Assembly (NCBI GenBank): GCA_002633005.1
Contig: NMRA01000217.1
Coordinates: 167,285-231,284 of the forward strand
DNA length: 64,000 nucleotides
DNA from: Phoronis australis
Taxonomy: Eukaryota; Phoronida; Phoronidae
Direction of reading: 5' to 3'
Numbering within the stretch: position 1 is the stretch's first letter; every line of letters begins with the position of its first letter. Both the position numbers and the translations under genes were made by a program. Below, piece by piece: positions 37,901 through 49,214 of this stretch. The notes under the pieces are model-generated. The model was given only the letters and a program-made list of their open reading frames with translations. It was not told the DNA's origin and ran no database searches.

Positions 37901-39908
37901 TACGAACGTAATTTACGGCGAGATTTCCCCCATTTAATTTACGGGCGTCAATTTTACTGCAACACTTTTGTAATTCAACTTACGCTCGTAACTTACGCTC
38001 GTAATTACGAGCGTAATTTAGCGGCGAAACTTTTCCCCATTTCATTTACGAGCGCAATTCTACGGCGACACAATTCCCTTCAACGGCCCACCATACTTTC
38101 TGGTGTTGAACGTTTCTAATACTGGCGTTTTCGGCGGCGCCCCCCAGCGGTTTTCCCGGCGCTTGTTGCATTTAGCCAGTGAAGAACGAGGAGGCGTGAA
38201 ATAATGCCTGTAAAGATGTTCTAGTTCAGTTTACACAATTCGCATGCAAAGTTTCAGATCTCTGGCTCAAGCACAAAAAAAAACTAGCAAAAATTTGGGA
38301 CCTTCTTCGGGAGAATATCACTNCGGCGAGATTTCCCCCATTTAATTTACGGGCGTCAATTTTACTGCAACACTTTTGCAATTCAACTTACGCTCGTAAC
38401 TTACGCTCGTAATTACGAGCGTAATTTAGTGGCGAAACTTTTCCCCATTTCATTTACGAGCGCAATTCTACGGCGACACAATTCCCTTCAACGGCCCACC
38501 ATACTTTCTGGTGTTGAACGTTTCTAATACTGGCGTTTTCGGCGGCGCCCCCCAGCGGTTTTCCCGGCGCTTGTTGCATTTAGCCAGTGAAGAACGAGGA
38601 GGCGTGAAATAATGCCTGTAAAGATGTTCTAGTTCAGTTTACACAATTCGCATGCAAAGTTTCAGATCTCTGGCTCAAGCACAAAAAAAAACTAGCAAAA
38701 ATTTGGGACCTTCTTCGGGAGAATATCACTACATGTATGCAACAGTTTGGGGGATTTCATCTACGGCGCTGGTATAGTTTTCAAAATGTGACGGATGTCG
38801 GTTCGTATATATCCCGTGACATTACTGATAGCTCGTGGACGAGTTTAGTGTGTTTTCGGTGACGAGATTTGAGTTCAGCGCTAACACCCCGGGTAACCAC
38901 AAATTTCCCCTCGGAGGTGAAAGGTATCCGCGCTTGTGGAAACTCCTGTCTCACGGCAAGTCGCGTGACTTTCGAACGTGGATGATTGGTCGTATGACAG
39001 AAATTCGCACATGCGTAGATAACAACCACCTCCGAGGGAAACATCAGGGTTTCGGAAATACCCGAGGTGTTCCAAATGCTTTTAGCGTAGGCTTTTGTGG
39101 GTGATTCACGTTGGCGTATGTTCGAAAAGCGAGAATGCCGTCGAACGCGCTGAGATGTCCACTCGATGATGAAGGTGTTAAACAAAAGTTATCAGTAGCC
39201 TGAATCAGAAGAAAATTACAATCGCTTTTGCGAAACCATGATTTTAGCCGTTTCAACCAAAACCCTTTGATGCAATGATATGAAACACTCGGCCTAGTGC
39301 GAGGGATGATATGAGGCGTTGATGTCATCGCAGGTTTACGAACCGACAACCGTCCCACGACGCATTTGAAAAACTACAGCGATGCCGTCAGTGAAATCCC
39401 TTGAATTTCAGCTTTAGTGCAGTTCCTGTGTAATCTTTCAGTCGAAAGTCTCATTGCCGAGTATTCGAAATGGATTAAAGAGTGGTTTCCAAAGAAGAAC
39501 TTTACTTTACTAATAAAGAAAAGTCAAACGTTCTCGTACCAGAACTTCCACACAAAAGTCGACGGCAAAGGACCAACTGTTATTCTTGGAGTTGAAGCAC
39601 TGACAGGCATTCTTTATGGCGGGTACACCTCCAAGTCGTGGGGAGGAAGGGTTAGACGAGTGGATCCAGAAGCATTCATTTTTCGAATCAACTGCGCTTC
39701 TCCAGAATGTTGGGCAAAGAAATTTGTCGTTAAAGATGCGGATATGATAGTCATCCATGATGATCCCAACGACTTTCCATCTTTTGGTAACGACGAATTG
39801 GCATTTGAAGGTTGTAAGTTTAACCCAAAGAATCATCTCTTCCAGCTGACAGAGAATCTGGGCTGTTTCGGGGAATGGAAATACGTGGAAATCTACAGTG
39901 TCCAATAA
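34937..39908 (+). CDS. secreted TLDc-domain protein, 5 exons
   Basis: Exons are 34937-34975, 35132-35316, 35564-35697, 37008-37220 and 39412-39908, with phases 0, 2, 1, 1 and GT-AG borders, giving 355 residues. The first ~23 residues form a signal peptide (MKKGSALQIFIVL, then VYHVHAVLGHS) split by intron 1. Residues ~24-190 are not recognised and look beta-rich. The last exon holds a TLDc domain (~205-355): a FTLLIKKSQTFSYQNFH stretch, then DGKGPT, LYGGYTSKSW and EAFIFRI, then PSFGNDELAF and a YVEIYSV end. TLDc proteins such as OXR1 and NCOA7 act in the cytosol in oxidative-stress resistance and bind the V-ATPase; this one appears to be exported. The acceptor of exon 4 at 37007 (CTCAAG) is the least certain border and was chosen because it keeps phase. 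Its function is unknown. Confidence 0.8.
35784..36626 (+). repeat. doubled interspersed repeat in TLDc intron 3
   Basis: A GGGTGGATGCCAAAAA start at about 35784 and again at 36237 opens two related copies. Both contain a CGAATCCATCTGAAAA block and AAACTAAAATTGCTACTAGG. The second copy ends with TTTAGGAGATACAG, then a GACGCC/GACGGACGCC run like the 3' ends of some invertebrate retroelements. There is no coding content. Confidence 0.5.
37526..38092. mobile_element. deletion derivative of a DNA transposon
   Basis: Ends read GGGCCGTTG...GTGTCGCCG at the left and CGGCGACACAATTC...CAACGGCCCACC at the right, which are inverted. Inside are many short palindromes built on TTACGAGCGTAAT and TTACGGCGTAA. 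A 30-codon frame at 37778-37867 begins MADQIVAAAMSAIVQEQ and looks like the remaining N-terminus of an element protein. It lies in intron 4 of the TLDc gene. Confidence 0.55.
37916..38730 (+). repeat. two direct copies of a 407-bp unit joined by one N
   Basis: Copy 1 is 37916-38322 and copy 2 is 38324-38730; base 38323 is N. The copies differ at about two sites. The unit duplicates the right part of the transposon derivative plus flanking intron sequence, so the real intron may be about 408 bases shorter. Confidence 0.9.
38872..39082. mobile_element. palindromic MITE, family P1
   Basis: The left arm (GGGTAACCACAAATTT then CCCCTCGGAGGTG) pairs with the right arm (CACCTCCGAGGGAAAC, then TACCCGAGGTGTTCCAAATG). 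The interior shares TTGGTCG-TATGAC and ATTCGCACATGCG words with the copy at 1.7 kb. It sits in intron 4 of the TLDc gene. Confidence 0.5.
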
Positions 39909-39954
39909 ACATACCTTCACCTTTCACTGTAAAACAACGTGACTTGGGAAAGTT

Positions 39955-39960
39955 AATAAA
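39955..39960 (+). terminator. poly(A) signal of the TLDc gene
   Basis: An AATAAA lies 47 bases after the TAA stop. A second AATAAA overlaps the stop itself at 39904-39909. Confidence 0.5.
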
Positions 39961-40020
39961 CAAGGTTGGTAAAGTTTAGAAGTTGTTTTTTTATTGTATT
40001 AACCTACTCGTCATATATTG

Positions 40021-40023
<3 letters not shown>

Positions 40024-40076
<53 letters not shown>

Positions 40077-40118
40077 TCCCTCTCNNNNNNNNNNNTCTCT
40101 CTCTCTCTCTCTCTCTCT
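40024..40118 (+). repeat. (CT)n microsatellite with an 11-N gap
   Basis: A CT repeat with a few CCCTCC interruptions runs to 40084, is broken by 11 N (40085-40095) and resumes to 40118. Its true length is unknown. Confidence 0.95.
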
Positions 40119-40549
40119 ATCGTAATGCCGGGAAGCGACGTCCGTTGGATCCCAACTCGGCTTCGGTTGACAAAAAGTCAAGAAGGTTGGTAGTAACGTT
40201 ACTTTCTAGTCTGGTGAAACTGTGCCCGATTTTCGCTCTTTTAAAATCCCAGATCTAAAGAGTTGGCAGAACGAGGAAGGAACAAGTAGTTCCATCACGT
40301 GGGTTCGTAATTGTCGGGCTTTCCCGACACACACCCACTGAATACGCAGCCCCAGTGGCAAATGTATGGAACCTGATGTCCATCAACCATGGATATTTCA
40401 AGAGGCTTTCCTGTTAATGACCCACAAGGACGACCTAAATCATAACAGCGGAAATATGTCGGAAATTTGGCTGCAGAAAAGGTGATATTTATACCAGTAA
40501 GTTGAAATCTCATGTCCGCGTTACATAGCGGGATCTGTGGGTGACGCTG

Positions 40550-40665
40550 AACGTCTGTCGGTAACTTTAAATTTCGCGAGATTACGCGCGATATTGTCTT
40601 GTATTTTGCTCGAGAGCACGTGATTTTGGTTAGATTTTCTAGCCGCGAGGCAGCTACTGAACATT
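40550..40665 (-). repeat. dispersed repeat family R1
   Basis: AATTTCGCGAGATTACGCGC, GATATTGTCTTGTATTTTGC and CACGTGATTTTGGTTAG blocks match the other copies in reverse orientation. Confidence 0.4.
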
Positions 40666-41489
40666 ACCCAGATCCGGGTGTCTGGCGGGCCGGATAGTGA
40701 CTTTCAATATGGCGCGGCTATTTCGAGAGTCAGCTACTGTATTCGTTTAACTATTGTCACTCTGGACAAACTACGTGCTGTAATTCTACACGAAAAAATT
40801 AGTGGCTAGTCGGTGAAGCGTCCCGAACCACACATGCAAGTAGCATTTGTTGACTTCTTTTCAACGCAAGCTGCATGACTTTCATGCAATTCTATTGCAC
40901 AAAGTTCAGTCAACAATGGCTGTACAACTGGTGAACTCTGCTGACTGGTGACGTTTTTAAGCGGAGTAACATGTATTGCGTAAAAACAAACAACGAAGGA
41001 CCACGCAGGCATTATATCTGTGTTGGATAAATTACATAGTTTGTGCAAGTAAAATAAAAAAACAGATATAAACCCAAATACACATGCTTTCTACTGAAAT
41101 GTATCGCGGTTTGGAACTGTTGATTCAATGTCATGAATAATTTAAGAAACATCTATGTATAAATGAGAGGCAGGGAATTGACGCCTGTCATAATTTACGT
41201 TTCCTATGCAGCGGGGGATTATGAAATATATTTAAGATCCTAGTAACATTCATAAATAGTAATTCGCTATAAAAATGTTCAAGATTAGTTCTGTATTTTT
41301 AAAGAAACTTATTGTGATAGTGGAACCAATAAAAACTGACGCGTGCGTACAACTGGAATTCCATCAGCTACCCGATTAAGGAGTTCTTTTCAGTTTTGGC
41401 ATTTATTAATTGAGAAAATATGGCAATACAACTGCGCGTCATCACATTAGGAGAAAATTGTGTTCAAATTCGTCTGTCAAAGTTTAAAC

Positions 41490-41930
41490 GGACACTAAAC
41501 CCTTCGGTCTGTACCCTGCTAATGCACGATTGGCGTTTCGCTAGTGTGATAAAAACACATACTCATTTTGACACAGAATGGGTATTATCGTTATTGGTGG
41601 ATGGTATTTCCCTACACTTGTCGCGTATTACCCAGTTATTGGTGGATGGTCTTTCCCAACACTTGTCGCGTATTACCCAGTTATTGGTGGATGGTCTTTC
41701 CCTACACTTGTCGCGTATTACCCAGTGACACCTAAAAGCGAATATCACGCTTGTCCGTTTAGCAGATTTTTAAGGTTAAAAATTGTTTCAAATTTTTTGC
41801 GTTTGACAAGAGTGGCAGAGCATTATTTTGTTTTAGAGAGCGGAACTGAAAAGTCGCTATTAATATCTGACAACATACCAAAGTCGGGTTTTATTAGTGT
41901 TCTTTTAAGGTCACATCTTCAACTAAACAA
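41490..41930 (+). repeat. interspersed repeat family K, copy C
   Basis: It begins GACACTAAACCCTT and continues with GCTAATGCACGATTGGCG, a three-fold minisatellite in place of the central block, then CACGCTTGTCCGTTTAGCAG and AAGTCGGGTTTTATT. Confidence 0.55.
41591..41725 (+). repeat. 45-bp minisatellite, exactly 3 units
   Basis: Units at 41591, 41636 and 41681 each begin TTATTGGTGGATGG and end CGTATTACCCAG. They differ at only a few positions. The unit corresponds to the central block of repeat family K (TTATGGTCCTTGGTGGGTGG in other copies), so it arose by local amplification within copy C. Confidence 0.85.
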
Positions 41931-43373
41931 AGCCAATTCGTGTTTACGAGGCAGTAAATATTTTTCCAAAGTTATGATAAGCATTATGAAATAATACCTT
42001 GAAACTGTTTTTACACGGTTGATTGAGTTGCATTCTTTAACGTCGTCCGGAAGTGAATTCGAATATTTTAATATTGAAATTAATTAACGATGTAACAAGG
42101 GACCATCTGAACGCTTGGTTATATGATTGGGGAATTGCTTAGGAAACAGTGTGTCTCAAACCGGGACGATAACTTTGTGGGATTTATAGATCGAATAATT
42201 TTCAACATAAAAGTGGTCAAAATTGTTAAGCACGCTCGTATGAAGCTTTCTTCTTTTGGACGTTTTGAGTCAGTTAAGGCTATTCTGGCACAGGTAGAAC
42301 CCTTGTGTGTTCCCATTACAAGAAGAGCAGTTTGATACTGGAACTTCTCGAGACGTTGAAAAGAACGTGTATAAGTGGACTGAGACAATATGCCGCAGTA
42401 ATCAAATTGAGGAAGAACGAAACAAAGACTCCTAATCAGTGTACTGTGTTAAGTTGGCAAAAGACAAGCATCCATGGAAGTTTCTGAACGTGTGGGTGAT
42501 GAAGGAAGGTTTATCGTCCAATAGGATCCCAAGATCACTTTCTATGAGTTTGTTTGTGCGTAATTGTTTCATCGTTGGGTTAAAAGATCGTAATGTGGGT
42601 CAACAAAAGCGACATTGTGTGGCAAGATTTTGAAAATATGAGATCGGCACTTGTTCTAGTTTAAAGAGACTCTTTCAGCGTCGTTTTAGTTAAAAAAATC
42701 ACAAAACGAATTTTCATGCAAGTTTCTTCAGTCGAAACTTAAGCTCAAATATCGCTCGTTCAACACAACTCCAAATATTTTCAAACTTAGATGAATTCAA
42801 TATGAATTTTTAGTTGATTTTTTATTTTCCGTGGTGCACCACCTAAAATGGTTGTCGTAGTGAGTGACAGCTGACCCATGCATTATAGATACCCAGTCAA
42901 CTGCCGCAATATGTACATGTAATGAGCTTTCCGTGAAAATCCAGCCCACTTTAAAAATCCAAAAAGTAACAGTAAAATAAGGATAAACACAAACGGGGCT
43001 GAAAGTTAGTAATTGTTTATATGAGCGATACAATGTACACTTCGACTGACGCAACACATCCCGAATTCCAAATTGGTGAATGTAAGAGAACGTATGCTTA
43101 AAATTCTGCGCACGTTTATAAAACAAGAGGGAAAGAGAAGACTGAATGTATTTCTCGCTATATCACATAATTTAGGAAAATAAATAATGATTGCAACATA
43201 CTGCGGCAAGTCTTGTCATCCAGTGACCATTACGCGTGCACATCGGTGCTCCTTCTTCGTTTAATCTAAAAGTCCCGGATTGAAGAAATGGTGAGCAGTT
43301 GAATTACAAAGTAGAAGAGCAAACCAATAGTTAAATCAAATGCTGGCATCAGGAAAAAATTACCACAAGAAGG

Positions 43374-43379
43374 TTTATT
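43374..43379 (-). terminator. candidate poly(A) signal of the coiled-coil gene
   Basis: TTTATT on the + strand reads AATAAA on the - strand, about 185 bases after the VSR-stop. It supports that stop as the real end of the gene, against use of the overlapping donor. Confidence 0.4.
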
Positions 43380-43564
43380 TCACGTAGCACCATGAGAAGT
43401 AGCTATGAACTTCATGACATTAAGCTGAATACATTTTTTATCATTTTGATTTTTACACAAGGCAACACTAATTTTAGACCTTTGAGTAAAACGTACAAGA
43501 AAAACAGGCGGTGTCTGTTTTCACAGCATACCACAACTTAGAGAAAGAGAAGCAATTTAAAATA

Positions 43565-46500
43565 CTACCTACTCACATGGCGATGTTTTCCAGGCCTTCT
43601 CTTTTTGTCATTTCCAGTTGCCGTCAGTTTCAAAGCGTCTGTGTCGGACAACGTTCCAACTGGTGATATCGAGTCTTGATTTGAACTATCAGCATACTGT
43701 TGGGCTGTTGTTTCAGTCTGGGCCGTTACAATCGGATTTGCGCTCAACGGCACCTCTTTCGAGGTTTCACAAATACCGTCTGTCCCAGTTGGAGCTATTT
43801 TTTCGCAGACCGGTGAGATTTCCGAGGTCAGGAATACGCCGACTTTTGGCGCAAATTCCTCACTTCGAGTACTGCTCCAAGTTTGCCACCGTCCAGAACC
43901 TTCCACTTTATCACTGGTATCACTTGTCGCGGCGTAAAATTTTTCTGGCTCTTTGCGTATCGCTCGCCTGGTATGCTCATGTCGCTTCTGTTGGTGATGT
44001 AAGCGAGCAGCAGACGGCGAGTTTTCACTCATACTTGACCTTGGTTCGTATGGTTCACTAGTGACGAGAAGCGTGGATGATGAATTCGTGCTCAGTGATG
44101 AGTTACTATCTGTTCGTTCGTCACTCTCCCGCCCATGGCTCCCGAGTGCATCTTGGGCAGGCAAAGGTCGCGATCCTGTCGTCATACCGACAAAATTAAG
44201 GCCAAGGGCGACGGAATCTTGGAGCAAATGTGGTCGTTGCGTGCGACTGGAATCTGTCCTCTGGGTAGGCAACATAAGCGGGTGGTGCCGTTGATGGTGG
44301 GGGTGGTGGTGAGCCAGAGCCGTGGGCAGTTTCTCTCCGATCCCAGCCATGCGGTGGTATGTGGCACCTACCCGCTGGTCCTAAGTCAGATTGTTAAAAT
44401 GAAGTGACGAATAAATACACAAAACATACCGAGAATGGCGTAGACGAAGTAATATCCCACGATACATTATTCCGTGTATGGTGCGAGATTGAAGGTCGAG
44501 GTCGATACGCCCAACAATGTCGACTGGGATATAACTTCATCTACGCCAATCGAGGTACGTTTTGTATTCATTCCCTCCCCTTCGAATTCTTAAGTTTCTT
44601 TCAGTTTTTGGCAGATTTTTTAAACACTTCACACAGCCTGTTCACGTGGTGGATCACATCCTACATTTATCCCACACGCTTGAATCAGTCGAGTGTAATA
44701 ATGTTTTCCGTATTCACCACCTGCTATACTTCAACTCTGACATGGTCTCGGTCGATACGCGGAATAATGTTTCATGGGATATTACTTCATGTACGCTACT
44801 CTCGGTACGTTTTGTGTAGGTATGTATGTACTTGCGCGTTATGTTACAAGTTTTCTCTAGCAAAAGAAACACTTTTAAATATAGCGATTACTTGATTGAA
44901 CTCACGCCTTGTAACATTTCCTGTAAATGATTAAATAACAACAATATGTTAACATTGTAGTTACCGAGGAATCGGCGCCTGAGAGTCTGGGCTCTTAGTA
45001 GCAAATAAAACTGCGACAGAAATGTCAGTTTTGCACCAAATGCTATATTTGGGACCTGATTGGGTGTTGAGTGTTATTTGTACTGCTGTAGTTTTTTACT
45101 TTAAACTATTTCTAGGAAAGTTTGTTTATCGAACCGGCTAACGACGTCGAGTCGATATTGACCTACCTTTTGAACTTTCCATGTCATGCTAAAGCAGTCG
45201 CGGGAGTGAAATACAGAAAACAATATCACACGGCTGCATTGCACTCAACTTAAACAATGGGACAAAACGTGTAATTCTCAACGCATCATAAAGTGAAATA
45301 ACAAACTTTCATTATTTTTCATGGCCGTTATAAACACGCTATTGTAGACTGATGCGAAATGTTCGGAATGAACAAGCTTCTGTATGATGAGGACCTTTTA
45401 GCCATATTTAAAATACACTTACTTGCAAAAACTGTGTACGGCTGGGATCGGCACTCAATAAAAAATGGTTCATTTCCGATTTGAGAGCCTCGTTCTGATG
45501 CTGCAGCGCGGACACCATTCTCTCCAGCTCTTGTCGCTGCTGTAACTGAATGGCGGCGAATGCCTCGTGCTCCCCCTGCATCGCTTGCATCTTGTCAGTC
45601 AACTCTTTTCGAAGCTTGTCCAGCTCCCTAGATTTTTGACCCTCGTGGTAGGAATTAAGACCTTCGATATCGTCACGATGAAGTCTCGTTCGTTCCAAAA
45701 CAATCTGCTCCATCAGGCGGTTATTCGAGTCGTTTTCTTTGTGCAGCTGACTAACCTCTTTTTCGCACATAACTATGTAGTCCGATTTTTCCTTAATCGT
45801 CGACTTCAGCAATTTTATCTCGTTTACCAGTGAGCTCGTTGTGTGCCCACATTCGTTTGCAGCGTTGATTACGGTTCTGTCGTTCTCCGTAGAACTTTGG
45901 CCGTAACAGGAGGGTTCACTTGGCAGCAGTTGATTGCGCAAATTTTCCACCTCTTGTTCCAACGCCCGAATTCTTTGTTCTTTCTGTTCAAATTTAATGA
46001 CTGTCGTATCCTCCGGGGTATGAGGTGGAGATTGCCTGCTCAACAACTCCTGTTGCAGTTTTGAATTAGATAATAACAGAGCTGCTCGCATGTTTGTCGC
46101 CGTCTTCAGCATTTGCTCCTTGTCAGAAATCTTTGACTCCATGAAATCTATTTGATTCCGGAGAACTGCAATCGTGTCCTCATACTGCTTAATGACCTCT
46201 GACTCTGCACATGATGGTTGAGGGGGTTGCGTTGTATCTGAAGTGTAGTGGTAAGGCACCGCAGAGTGCATACTGTCAGAATTTGGGAAACAAAGGTTGT
46301 CACTTTGAGTGCAATTAGACATCTGTTGATCTAGAGTTGGCGCCTTTACTTCGCTGCACATACGGAATGCATTTTCCAATAACTCGTCCTTTAACTGAGA
46401 TGAAGCCGTATATATCGCTTCGTGCACTACATTTGAAGCACACAGAGAAATAATTAGGTCGGTGTCAGTGTCGTAAGTTTGTGTGGAACATTCACAATGG

Positions 46501-47959
46501 TCAGTCACGATATCTAAGCCGCGACTGTCCACACCTTTACAGTGAGGTTGGAATCGAATGTCATCTGTTTGTGAAAATTTTGTACCCAACTTCCTTGATT
46601 TTAGCGACCGAATGTACTTTTCCTTCGACGATATGTCATCCTTGAGTCCTTTTATTTCAGCAAGTCGCTCATCACAGGTGTTTATAAGTCTATTCTTTTC
46701 TTTGCGCATGCTTGACATGTCCCTTTCAAGTGTCCTGCACCTTTTGTTAAGTTCACTGAAATCCTCCATCTTTTCCTTTTGCTCCCGAACAAGCTTTTCC
46801 TGAAGCATTGATATGATGGAGTCAGTTTCTTTTGCTGTCGCAAAATGTTCCTGAATCGTTTCTAGAGAACCTCGAAGGCGCTCTGTCAGCTTGTCCAATT
46901 CGACTTCTTTGTTAACTATCTGTTGCGCCTGTGCTTTGTTTTCTAATGAAAGGTCCGCTGCAACTTGCTTTAATTCCTGAATTCTGTCGTTAGCGTCAGC
47001 CTCGTCGTCATTTAAAGTTTGCACTCCAATTTCTGGCTGTGCGGACACACAGTTCAGAGTCTTTTTATCACAGCTTGAGCAATTTTCAAGAAAAGGAAAC
47101 GTCCTATTGTGATCGATAGTCATCTTGAATTCAGGTCTAAGAAGTTGGAGCTTTAAGTCGCAAATCTCTTCTCGCAAACGATAGATGACATCATTCTTCT
47201 GGAAATTGGTAAGTCGAAATTCATGATCCTTTAATCTTGCGTCACGAACAAGTTTATTGTTATTTTCAACGCACTTTTGAAGGTTCCGTACTATTTCCGA
47301 AATGACATACTCTTTGCTATGCAGATCAGAACTATATTCGATTTTACTTTTATTTAATTCTGATTTCAGTTTTTGTAAGTCTTCGTCTCGACTCTTAACA
47401 AGCGTTTCTAGATCTTCCTGTTCGACTTTAAGACGTGTCAGCTTTTCTGTAATTCTCATGAGTTCAGACTGTTGCTCCATGTAACTCGACTCATATAGAG
47501 CTTCCCTCGTAACCAACACCGCTTGAAGCTCCAGCAACTGGTCTTCGAGTGATTCTTTTTCATGTTGAAGGTAGTCGTCACACATGGTCGTTTTCATAAT
47601 AACAATAGCTAAAGTTCTCGTGACAATTAGATGACGCAACCGTGAGTGACTGCTTTAGACGCAAATTGAAATTTGGAGGAAGGTAGGTCAGCGGTTTTGT
47701 GAGAAAGCTCTTCCGCTGCATTACTTCCAACTTGGATACAGATAGCAGTGGCTGTAAAATGATGTAGAGATGCAATTCGATTATGCTACAGGTTATGTTT
47801 ATAATAGCCGATTCCCAATGTACACGTGTGATTTTAATATCACACTGAAATGGTCTGTTATAAGAATAAAACTTACTGCTGGAAAAAATCTATGTTGACT
47901 CCATATTTCTCATTAATTTTATGCCGCACTTCTGTAGTTTCTAGCAGCACGTGTCGCAT
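43565..47959 (-). CDS. long coiled-coil protein of unknown family
   Basis: Exons are 47959-47877 (tentative first exon, starting MRHVLLETTEVRHKINEK), 47616-45423 and 44380-43565. The phase-0 junction from FLQ (donor GTAAGT at 45422) to DQRVGATYH (acceptor at 44381) is clear. The middle exon (about 730 residues) is almost all heptad-rich Glu/Lys/Leu/Gln coiled coil, broken by an acidic and Cys-bearing linker. The last exon is low-complexity, rich in His, Ser and Thr, and ends in a basic KKRRPGKHRH patch. Coiled-coil scaffolds of this kind often serve centrosomes, cilia or the cytoskeleton, but I recognise no family motif. The first intron uses a poor acceptor (CACGAG); translation could instead begin at an ATG at 47639 or 47598. 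The frame ends VSR-stop, but a GTGAGT donor overlaps that end, so more exons may follow. Confidence 0.75.
44417..44817. mobile_element. MITE with ~60-bp imperfect inverted termini and an internal copy
   Basis: The left end (ACACAAAACATACCGAG then GTAATATCCCACGA) is inverted at the right end (TCATGGGATATTACTTCATG then CTCGGTACGTTTTGTGT). A further inverted copy lies inside at about 44518-44566. A fragment of the same family is at 58950-59030. It sits in an intron of the coiled-coil gene. Confidence 0.65.
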
Positions 47960-49214
47960 TTCCACTGAACTGTAAGACCAACCTCCCTGTGACCTGTAAC
48001 TACGCATATGCTGTCTGCGCGTGAAATTAAAAACAAAACTCAAACGACTTCACAAAAAACGTGCAAAGCATTTCTGTAATGCGCAAATGACACTGTCTGC
48101 GTGCTCATCGTTAGCGTTCGCTAAAAACTCACCTAGAAAGTCACATGGTATAATTAGCATTTCTATATTTATTATAAAGACATGGGTTCACGAGTAAACA
48201 TAGATAATTAATTAAACATAAAAATATAAGACAAGCGTGGATTTCCCCTGCCACATGGACTTATATGTTACCTTATTAACATTTCTGTTACGCAGATAAT
48301 ACCATTTTACATAATGGTTCTTTTCTAGCTTCTACAACGTGTTTTACTTAATTTCCTAAACATATTCGCAAGGTAGCTTCGCCTGGAAACTCTCTTCTTG
48401 AATGTTCGTATTTACTACAAGCAAAACAAAATGATTGTCATCTTCACATAATTCTCATTACAAACTTCACACAATCAAAGCCAATCTACCCGTTTCAATT
48501 CCCAAAGGTAACTTAGCCACAATATTGTGAGAAGGGGAGAGGAAACCACAAAGATTCTACTCAGTAGTCATGTTTAGTAGTTTGCGTTTACCGAAGATTC
48601 TGTAGCTGAAATCAAGGAGCGGTTTTAAAGTCATACGTAATATAAAATTTGCGTACTGCTTGTGCGCGTAGTAAAACTCAAGTGCCTTATGTGAAGCAGC
48701 GTCTATATCCGGAATCACACGCATGCGCCCATATACGAAAAACCCAAGGTGTGAGCGAAACTTAACAGAGAGGGATACAAAGACGTGTATTCATTTTAAT
48801 ACCAACTACAGTGTAAGACAAAAAGTATTGAAAATAGGCAAAAACACACGAATAACGCCGATTTTATGATATGCCCATGTGCCTATAGGGGGAACTTATA
48901 TGCGAAATGATCATTCCAACCCTCCTTCACAACAGCATCACTTCTATTCAGCTCAAAGGGACATTGCTCAGCGAAAAGTGTAATTTTTTGAGACCATGCT
49001 CGGAATCGGACGTGGAACACTGGTGGTTGCAGTCTAACGTTCTGTTGGCGGAGATAAATCCAAGTCCTAAAATGCCAAATAATTTTAGTCCTTGGCTGAT
49101 AAAGTGTCGGTCCTGATTTCAGCGAATGTCTGGCGGACAATGGCGAGAATTGGGCATCTATACATGAAATATAATCACCAACAAAAACATAACAGCTCGG
49201 ACTAAATTTAATAA
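47960..49214. other. upstream region of the coiled-coil gene
   Basis: This should contain the promoter of the - strand coiled-coil gene, but no TATA box or conserved element stands out. No gene is supported. Confidence 0.45.

Larger units (their letters stand above)
40119..43373. other. intergenic between the TLDc and coiled-coil genes
   Basis: It holds R1 and family K repeats. A - strand frame at 40295-40513 has several Cys but no assignable domain or splice partners. The two flanking genes converge here. Confidence 0.5.

Noticed and set aside
39966-40258. Ser-Leu repeat proteins
   Set aside because: They are translations of the CT microsatellite and run through the N gap.
40295-40513. Cys-bearing minus-strand frame considered as a discoidin-like exon
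   Set aside because: Cys spacing and motifs do not fit F5/8-type domains and no partner exons were seen.
41420-41994. 102- and 138-residue proteins with threefold internal repeats
   Set aside because: The repeats are the 45-bp minisatellite, which is a multiple of three and stays open by chance.
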